From the NCBI GenBank assembly GCA_945877045.1, contig CAMCQW010000040.1:1-11971 (forward strand): DNA of 11,971 nt, read 5' to 3'. The translations under genes and the position numbers were made by a program. Every line of letters begins with the position of its first letter. Position 1 is the first letter of the stretch. Source of the stretch: Chryseobacterium gleum (GTDB lineage: Bacteria > Bacteroidota > Bacteroidia > Flavobacteriales_D > Crocinitomicaceae). Of this stretch, positions 7,223-11,971 are shown piece by piece. The notes under the pieces are model-generated. The model made no database searches. It had not been told where the DNA came from and saw only the letters and a list, made by a program, of their open reading frames with translations.

Positions 7223-7975
7223 ATGAAAACTAGCTATTTTTTATTTTTCCTACTTTTTTTGGCAGCTCTTGTTTCTTGCAATAAAGACAAGCCTACACCA
7301 ATTGAAACACCGAAATCTTACGTAGAGATAACGGTTCAGCCCACCTACAATTCATCGAATCTTTTTCTTGATTCGGTATATGTTACTACGGAAGGATATA
7401 AAATTAAATTTACCGATTTAAAATTCTTTGGTACCACCTTAAAAAATGGCCAAAATAGCTTGGCGCAAGTTGGCTTTTTTGATTTTGCTTTTTCTGGTAA
7501 TAATTTTTTGAAAGTGGAACAAGATGTTAATTTGTTTTCTGATTTACAATTTATTTTAGGGGTGGATAGCCTAATCAACCATAATGATCCATCGACCTTT
7601 TCAAATGATAGTCCATTGAATATTAGCAACGCTGGTACCATGCATTGGGGTTGGAATCCGGGATATATTTTCATTAGCGTAGAAGGAAAAGCGGATACTT
7701 TACAGGATGGTATTGAAAACTATGATCATAATTTTAGCTTTCATGTTGGTACGGATGACTACCTTCAAACAAAATCGTTCACGGCGATAAATTGGGTAAA
7801 AACAGCTTCGAATACGCATACTTTTGCGCTTCAATTAGACTTGTTTGATGTAATTTGTAATGGGCTAGACCCGATCGATTTGAGTACTGAATTCTTAGCA
7901 CATTCTTCTAGTCTACAAACAGCCCTTACCTTAAAATTTGGAAAGAACTTCAAATCTGCTCTTACACCCTATTAA
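7223..7975 (+). CDS. MbnP-like lipoprotein, putative copper-binding partner of the downstream diheme peroxidase
   Basis: This 250-residue protein has a lipoprotein signal (lipobox L-V-S-C19) and a beta-rich mature domain. It carries the MbnP-family features 'VDSLIN' (114-119), the block 'MHWGWNPGYIFISVEG' (140-155) and 'FSFHVG' (171-176). Family knowledge: MbnP proteins bind copper, and in characterised pairs the neighbouring diheme enzyme MbnH converts one tryptophan to kynurenine, which creates the copper site. W142, W144 and W191 are the candidates here, and H141 and H174 are plausible ligands. Apart from the lipid-anchored C19 the only cysteine is C212, so the four-cysteine motif of the myxobacterial and proteobacterial relatives is absent. 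The gene overlaps the next by one base (TAATG), indicating translational coupling. Its role as substrate or metal carrier for the peroxidase is inferred from family and position. Confidence 0.75.
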   Translation: MKTSYFLFFLLFLAALVSCNKDKPTPIETPKSYVEITVQPTYNSSNLFLDSVYVTTEGYKIKFTDLKFFGTTLKNGQNSLAQVGFFDFAFSGNNFLKVEQDVNLFSDLQFILGVDSLINHNDPSTFSNDSPLNISNAGTMHWGWNPGYIFISVEGKADTLQDGIENYDHNFSFHVGTDDYLQTKSFTAINWVKTASNTHTFALQLDLFDVICNGLDPIDLSTEFLAHSSSLQTALTLKFGKNFKSALTPY

Positions 7976-9045
7976 TGAAAAAGTGGTTTTTTTTTAGTTC
8001 ACTAATTCTCTTGATTTCTTGTAATAAAGATAAGGCAAGTTATTTGCCAACTCCTACCGCTGTTTCGATTCCATCACACTTTCCTCAAATGCTTATTCCT
8101 TCTGACAATCCAATGACGGTTGAAGGAATAGAATTAGGGAGGTACTTGTTCTATGAAAAAAGATTGAGTGCTGATAATACAATGAGTTGTGCGACCTGCC
8201 ATTCTCCGCAAAACTCATTCTCGGATAACAATCAATTCTCAGTTGGTATTGACGGTATACAAGGAACTCGTCAATCCATGGCTCTTATTAATTTGGGCTG
8301 GGAAGATTTTTTCTTTTGGGATGGCAGGGCAACATCCTTGGAAAAACAAATACTTGAACCAGTTCCAAATCCGATTGAAATGCACCAAAGCTGGAAAGCT
8401 TCAGCGGCAAAGTTAAATGCGGATATGGTTTACAGAAATAGATTCTTTAAAGCGTTTGGCTCTCCAACTATTGATTCTACGCAGGTTGCAAAGGCAATCG
8501 CTCAATTTTTAAGGACCATGGTTTCTGGTGAATCAAAATTTGATGTCATGTATAAATACGAGAATGGTTTGTCACTGAATACGGTTGAACAGCAAATATT
8601 CACGACCATTGAAGTAGATGAATGGGCAGGATACGATTTATTTAAAAGTTTAAACGGCGCCGATTGTTTCCATTGTCATAATGGCCCCTTGATGCGTGTT
8701 AAGAAATTCAGTAACAATGGACTAGATGCTACGCTAACGGATTTAGGTCGTGGCGCAGTAACAGGAAACTCAAATGATAATGGAAAATTCAAAGTGCCAA
8801 CGCTAAGAAATATAGCATTGACGGCTCCGTATATGCATGATGGCAGATTCGCAACGTTGGATGAGGTAATAGATTTTTATTCTACCGGCATTCATGCTAG
8901 TCCAACCATTGATCCGCTAATCGAATATGCGAATCAAGGTGGCGTTCAATTAGATGCGCAAGAGAAGATGTTGTTGAAAAAGTTTTTGCTTACCCTTACG
9001 GATTTGAATTTTGTGAATAATCCAGCATTTAAAGATCCTAATTAG
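7975..9045 (+). CDS. Diheme cytochrome c peroxidase family lipoprotein (MbnH/CcpA/MauG-like)
   Basis: This 356-residue protein has a lipoprotein signal (lipobox L-I-S-C16) and two c-type heme sites, C72-A-T-C-H76 and C231-F-H-C-H235. Other hallmarks of the bacterial diheme peroxidase superfamily are 'FWDGRA' (114-119), 'EPVPNPIEM' (128-136), 'VPTLRNIALTAPYMHDGRF' (274-292) and 'LDEVIDFY' (295-302). The overall length is normal for the family, and both heme sites look intact. Classical members reduce hydrogen peroxide; the MauG and MbnH branches instead oxidise side chains of a partner protein. The one-base overlap with the MbnP-like gene points to the MbnH-type role, but the sequence alone does not exclude a peroxidase. 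It should act in the periplasm, anchored to a membrane. A run of nine T residues lies in the signal-peptide codons (7987-7995). Confidence 0.87.
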   Translation: MKKWFFFSSLILLISCNKDKASYLPTPTAVSIPSHFPQMLIPSDNPMTVEGIELGRYLFYEKRLSADNTMSCATCHSPQNSFSDNNQFSVGIDGIQGTRQSMALINLGWEDFFFWDGRATSLEKQILEPVPNPIEMHQSWKASAAKLNADMVYRNRFFKAFGSPTIDSTQVAKAIAQFLRTMVSGESKFDVMYKYENGLSLNTVEQQIFTTIEVDEWAGYDLFKSLNGADCFHCHNGPLMRVKKFSNNGLDATLTDLGRGAVTGNSNDNGKFKVPTLRNIALTAPYMHDGRFATLDEVIDFYSTGIHASPTIDPLIEYANQGGVQLDAQEKMLLKKFLLTLTDLNFVNNPAFKDPN

Positions 9046-9053
9046 TATTTTTA

Positions 9054-10457
9054 ATGAGTATAGATCGATTAACTACGGAGGACAAAGCATTAAAAATAAA
9101 CCTTAAACAGGATATCTACGGTTGTTTCGCCGAAATTGGCGCAGGTCAAGAGGTAGCAGCTAATTTTTTTAAAGCAGGAGGGAGCTCTGGAACAATTGCA
9201 TTTACTCGTTCTGCTTATGATATGAAAATATCAGATTCCATGTATGGTGCAACTTCAAGATATGTTTGCGAAGAGCGTTTAACAACGATGTTATCAGCGG
9301 AATACAATCAATTAACAGCGGTACTTCCTGAAAAAAATAAAGATGCCCGTTTTTTTGCTTTTTGTAATACGGTTGAATCATTGAATTATCACAAAACAAA
9401 TCAAGGGCAAGGCTGGGTAGGAATTCGTTATCAGAATACTTTAGGCGGAAAGCCAAACGATATTGTACTGCACGTGAAACTTCACGATTCCGGGCATAAA
9501 TCACAGCAGGAATCATTGGGAATTTTAGGCGTAAATCTTATTTATGCGGCGTTTTTTGAAACAGAAAAGTTAGATCATTTTATCGATGTTCTTGTCGCTC
9601 GGTTGCCAAGGGACAAAATGGAAATCGATATGCTTCGTTTCTCTGGTCCAGCCTTTGAAAATGTCGACAATAGACTTGTAGCTTTAAATTTAGTTCAACG
9701 TGGAATTACAGACGCCACCATGTTTGACCTGGCAAAAAACGTCTTGCAGCCCGCAACGGCGCTCTACAAAAAAAATGTGTTGTTGATGCGGGGACGGTTT
9801 AGGCCTGTTACTAAGGTTCATATTGACATGATTGAGAAAGGAAAGAAAGCCTTTCTCCTCGAAAACAACGTGGATGAAGGAAGTTTGGAGGTGATTTTTG
9901 AATTGACGCTCAAAGATTTAACAGCGGATGGTAAGATTTCCATAAAGGATTTTATGGATCGTGCTGAATTGCTAAGTTCCTTGGGATATACGGTGATGAT
10001 CTCTAACTATTTGAAACACTATAAAATGTTAGAGTACCTTTCCGCAATAACAAATGGGAATCAAATTGCAATTGTGGTTGGCATCTATAATTTAAATACC
10101 ATCTTTGACGAACGATATTATGAAAATCTTCCCGGTGGACTTTTAGAAGCATTTGGCCGCGGTTTTGTTCGGTCTGTAAATATGTATGTATACCCAGCAG
10201 TTAATGTGGAGGATGGATCCTTATATGATTTATCCAACATAGTAATTCCAGCGCAACTTCAAAGTTTGCTCCAATTCATGAAAGAAAATGGAAGGATAAA
10301 AGCGCTTTCGGAATACGATAAGTCGCTTCTTCATATTATGTCGGACGATGTGCTCAGTAAAATTAAAATGGGATCGCTAAACTGGGAAGAAGATGTTCCC
10401 TATGAAGTTGCTCAGGCAATCAAATACTTTGAGTTGTTCGGGTACAAAAAAAAGTAA
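9054..10457 (+). CDS. Conserved protein of unknown function, about 470 residues
   Basis: This 467-residue protein starts 8 bases after the peroxidase gene. It has no signal peptide or transmembrane segment, so it should be cytoplasmic. I recall a conserved family of this length in Bacteroidota and cyanobacteria with the same landmarks: 'DIYGCFAEIGAGQEVAANFF' (20-39), 'SAYDMKISDSMYG' (53-65), 'RYVCEERL' (69-76), 'FSGPAFENVDNRL' (196-208), 'RGRFRPVT' (246-253) and 'GGLLEAFGRGF' (361-371). Members often carry transferred names such as nicotinate-nucleotide adenylyltransferase or TonB-dependent receptor. Nothing here supports either: there is no nucleotidyltransferase HxGH motif and no beta-barrel plug. 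A segment at 288-300 (D-L-T-A-D-G-K-I-S-I-K-D-F) fits a single EF-hand-type calcium loop, possibly by chance. No function is assigned. Its place between a periplasmic redox pair and a regulator suggests co-regulation. Confidence 0.8.
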   Translation: MSIDRLTTEDKALKINLKQDIYGCFAEIGAGQEVAANFFKAGGSSGTIAFTRSAYDMKISDSMYGATSRYVCEERLTTMLSAEYNQLTAVLPEKNKDARFFAFCNTVESLNYHKTNQGQGWVGIRYQNTLGGKPNDIVLHVKLHDSGHKSQQESLGILGVNLIYAAFFETEKLDHFIDVLVARLPRDKMEIDMLRFSGPAFENVDNRLVALNLVQRGITDATMFDLAKNVLQPATALYKKNVLLMRGRFRPVTKVHIDMIEKGKKAFLLENNVDEGSLEVIFELTLKDLTADGKISIKDFMDRAELLSSLGYTVMISNYLKHYKMLEYLSAITNGNQIAIVVGIYNLNTIFDERYYENLPGGLLEAFGRGFVRSVNMYVYPAVNVEDGSLYDLSNIVIPAQLQSLLQFMKENGRIKALSEYDKSLLHIMSDDVLSKIKMGSLNWEEDVPYEVAQAIKYFELFGYKKK

Positions 10458-10468
10458 GCAACTAATTT

Positions 10469-11488
10469 ATGCCGCATATAAAAAATGCTTTAATTCGCTT
10501 CCGTATCATTGATAGAATGCTTCGGAATCAGTACAAGCCTTTTCCTTCAAAAGGAGATTTAAGAGAGGCTTGTGAAGAGGCGCTTTATGGTGCTTCTTTC
10601 GGAGATAATATCTGTGATTCCACGATTGAAAAAGATATGTTCGCCATGAAAATGGATCATGATGCTCCTATTAAATACAGTAAAAAACACGGAGGTTATT
10701 ATTATTTAGAACCTGATTTTAGTATCAATGACATCCCACTATCTGAAGATGAACTTAGTTCAATTCGATTTGCAATCAAAACCTTACAGCAATTTAGGGA
10801 AGTCCCTTTTTTTCAAGAATTCGGAAATGCCATTGATAAAATTGTGGATCGTGTGGCTGTTGGTTCAGACCCGAACAATGACATGAATCAATATATTGGA
10901 TTTGAGTCCAGTGTCTCTATTGGTGGAAATGAGTTTTTGCCCCAACTATTGAAGGCAATACGGGAAAAAGAATTGGTCTTGTTTAGTTATCAAAGTTTCA
11001 TTTCTGGGCTGGCTAAGCAACGAAAAGGAATGCCACTCTATCTGAAAGAGTATAGGAATAGGTGGTATATTCTACTTTTTGATTTAGAAAAAAAAGACAT
11101 CATCACCTACGGCTTGGATAGGATGTCTGATTTAGAAGTCCTCGATGAATCCTTCTCGTTGCCCTTGGAATTTGATCCAATGGTCTATTTTCAAGACGCG
11201 ATTGGTATAACGGCATTTAAAGGGTCGGCAGAAAAAATTAGCATTAAAGCAAATAAAATTGCTCAACGATACATTGATTCTCAACCTTTCCATCCTTCTC
11301 AGCGATTGATCAATCAGACTCAAACACATGGGATATTCGAATTAAAAATTCTCATTTCTGAGGAGTTTATTCGCCTATTGCTAAGTTATGGCGGAGAGGT
11401 GGAAGTTATTGAGCCAGCGCATTTAAGGAAAACCATTGAAGAACGAATAAAGTATCACATTGAAATTTATTCTTCCCTAAAAAAATAA
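10469..11488 (+). CDS. WYL-domain transcriptional regulator
   Basis: This 339-residue protein has an N-terminal winged helix-turn-helix-like region (about 1-80) with the pattern seen in WYL regulators: 'RFRIIDRMLRN', 'STIEKDMFAMK' as the recognition-helix area, and 'IKYSKKHGGYYYLEPDF'. The WYL domain covers about 155-226: 'LVLFSYQSF' (169-177), then 'LKEYRNRWYILLFD' (192-205) with the R198-W-Y core, and 'YGLDRM' (214-219). A WCX-type C-terminal segment follows to about 337 ('YGGEVEVIEPAHLR'). Family knowledge: WYL domains bind nucleotides, nucleic acid or other ligands, and the proteins act as repressors or activators, often of defence or DNA-damage genes. It begins 11 bases after the 467-residue protein's stop, so it is the last gene of the run and may control it. 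The target is unknown. No Shine-Dalgarno is visible before the ATG. Confidence 0.87.
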   Translation: MPHIKNALIRFRIIDRMLRNQYKPFPSKGDLREACEEALYGASFGDNICDSTIEKDMFAMKMDHDAPIKYSKKHGGYYYLEPDFSINDIPLSEDELSSIRFAIKTLQQFREVPFFQEFGNAIDKIVDRVAVGSDPNNDMNQYIGFESSVSIGGNEFLPQLLKAIREKELVLFSYQSFISGLAKQRKGMPLYLKEYRNRWYILLFDLEKKDIITYGLDRMSDLEVLDESFSLPLEFDPMVYFQDAIGITAFKGSAEKISIKANKIAQRYIDSQPFHPSQRLINQTQTHGIFELKILISEEFIRLLLSYGGEVEVIEPAHLRKTIEERIKYHIEIYSSLKK

Positions 11489-11498
11489 AGTAGTTTTG
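11466..11498 (+). promoter_or_regulatory. Promoter for the paaG-like gene
   Basis: TAGTTTTG at 11491-11498 is an exact TAnnTTTG -7 element, with TTTA at 11466-11469 as an imperfect -33 box 21 bases upstream. It begins within the last codons of the WYL gene and ends 17 bases before the ATG at 11516. The enoyl-CoA hydratase gene can therefore be transcribed independently. Confidence 0.5.
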
Positions 11499-11515
11499 TA
11501 CTAATACTTTTCGTT

Positions 11516-11971
11516 ATGGAAATAATTCGTACTGATGTTTTGGGAGTTTGTACTCTGGCTTTAAATAGACCAGAAGTGTACAATTCATTCAACAAATCTA
11601 TGGCGCTTCAACTTCAAGATCATCTTGACGATTGCTCCGCTGACCCCGCTGTTCGTGTAATTGTTATCACAGGTTTGGGAAAAGCTTTCTGTGCAGGACA
11701 AGATTTAGCTGAGGCAACTGACCCTGATGGTCCAGGTCTTGAAACGATAGTTAGGGATCATTACAATCCGATAATCTTGAAAATACGAACTATTGAAAAG
11801 CCAGTTATTGCTGCCGTTAATGGAGTTGCCGCAGGAGCAGGAGCGAATATTGCTTTGGCTTGCGATATAACAATAGCAAAAGAATCCGCTTCGTTTATTC
11901 AAGCATTTTCAAAAATTGGATTGATTCCAGATTCTGGTGGCACTTTTTTTCTACCCCGTTTAATTGGGATG
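11516..11971 (+). CDS. paaG: Enoyl-CoA hydratase/isomerase family protein, PaaG-like (3' end outside window)
   Basis: The first 152 codons are present and the frame is open to the window edge. The crotonase fold is clear: 'TLALNRPEVYNSFN' (13-26), 'VIVITGLGKAFCAGQDL' (48-64) with the oxyanion-hole A60-G-Q-D63, and 'PVIAAVNGVAAGAGANIALACD' across residues 96-117, which contributes the second oxyanion-hole glycines. 'GPGLETIVRDHYNP' (72-85) and 'IGLIPDSGGTFFLPRLIG' (134-151) are characteristic of PaaG. D139 lies where PaaG has its catalytic aspartate, and the hydratase glutamates are not seen at the usual places. PaaG isomerises the ring-epoxide of phenylacetyl-CoA to an oxepin in aerobic phenylacetate breakdown, in the cytoplasm. 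No other paa gene is in the window, so a related acyl-CoA isomerase or hydratase role is possible. The ATG is supported by alignment and the upstream promoter. Confidence 0.82.
   Translation, partial: MEIIRTDVLGVCTLALNRPEVYNSFNKSMALQLQDHLDDCSADPAVRVIVITGLGKAFCAGQDLAEATDPDGPGLETIVRDHYNPIILKIRTIEKPVIAAVNGVAAGAGANIALACDITIAKESASFIQAFSKIGLIPDSGGTFFLPRLIGM

Noticed and set aside
7987..7995. Run of nine T residues in the peroxidase signal-peptide codons as a phase-variation tract
   Set aside because: Such runs are common in AT-rich genomes, it encodes ordinary hydrophobic Phe codons, and a single sequence cannot show length variation.
9483..9501. HDSGH in the 467-residue protein as a nucleotidyltransferase HxGH-type motif
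   Set aside because: The spacing is wrong (two residues between the first His and Gly), it lies far from the N-terminus where that motif sits, and no other nucleotidyltransferase motif is present.

Overview
The window is AT-rich DNA from a member of the Bacteroidota, most likely near the Flavobacteriales or a related marine or freshwater lineage. Three things support this. The gene at the left edge ends in a type IX secretion (Por) C-terminal sorting domain. Several promoters fit the Bacteroidota TTTG-N19-21-TAnnTTTG pattern rather than the E. coli one. Start codons are preceded by A/T-rich leaders without clear Shine-Dalgarno sequences. No tRNA, rRNA, CRISPR array, insertion sequence or phage gene is visible.

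Layout, left to right. (1) 1-543 (+): the 3' end of a secreted PKD-domain protein with a T9SS sorting tail, followed by a terminator-like hairpin. (2) 671-2452 (-): a secreted serine beta-lactamase-family hydrolase with two C-terminal beta-rich modules. (3) 2453-2693: a divergent intergenic region with a good promoter for each flanking gene and repeated TTCGCA boxes. (4) 2694-3332 and 3360-4049 (+): an unrecognised lipoprotein, then a CTP-synthase glutaminase-like protein that has lost its catalytic residues. (5) 4032-7160 (-): an AddA/RecB-type helicase-nuclease whose last bases overlap the preceding gene tail to tail. (6) 7223-11488 (+): a tight four-gene run consisting of an MbnP-like lipoprotein, an MbnH/CcpA-type diheme peroxidase lipoprotein, a conserved 467-residue protein of unknown function and a WYL-domain regulator. 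(7) 11516 to the window end (+): the 5' part of a PaaG-like enoyl-CoA hydratase/isomerase, with its own promoter.

The most interesting part is the 7223-11488 run. The first two genes overlap as TAATG and match the 'metallo-mystery pair', in which a diheme enzyme oxidises a tryptophan on its copper-binding partner. The copy here lacks the cysteine-rich motif of other versions and is linked to an uncharacterised conserved protein and a ligand-sensing-type regulator. Whether all four genes form one functional system is inference; shared transcription is suggested only by spacing and orientation. The rest of the window looks like ordinary chromosomal Bacteroidota content, apart from the inactive-looking amidotransferase-like protein.
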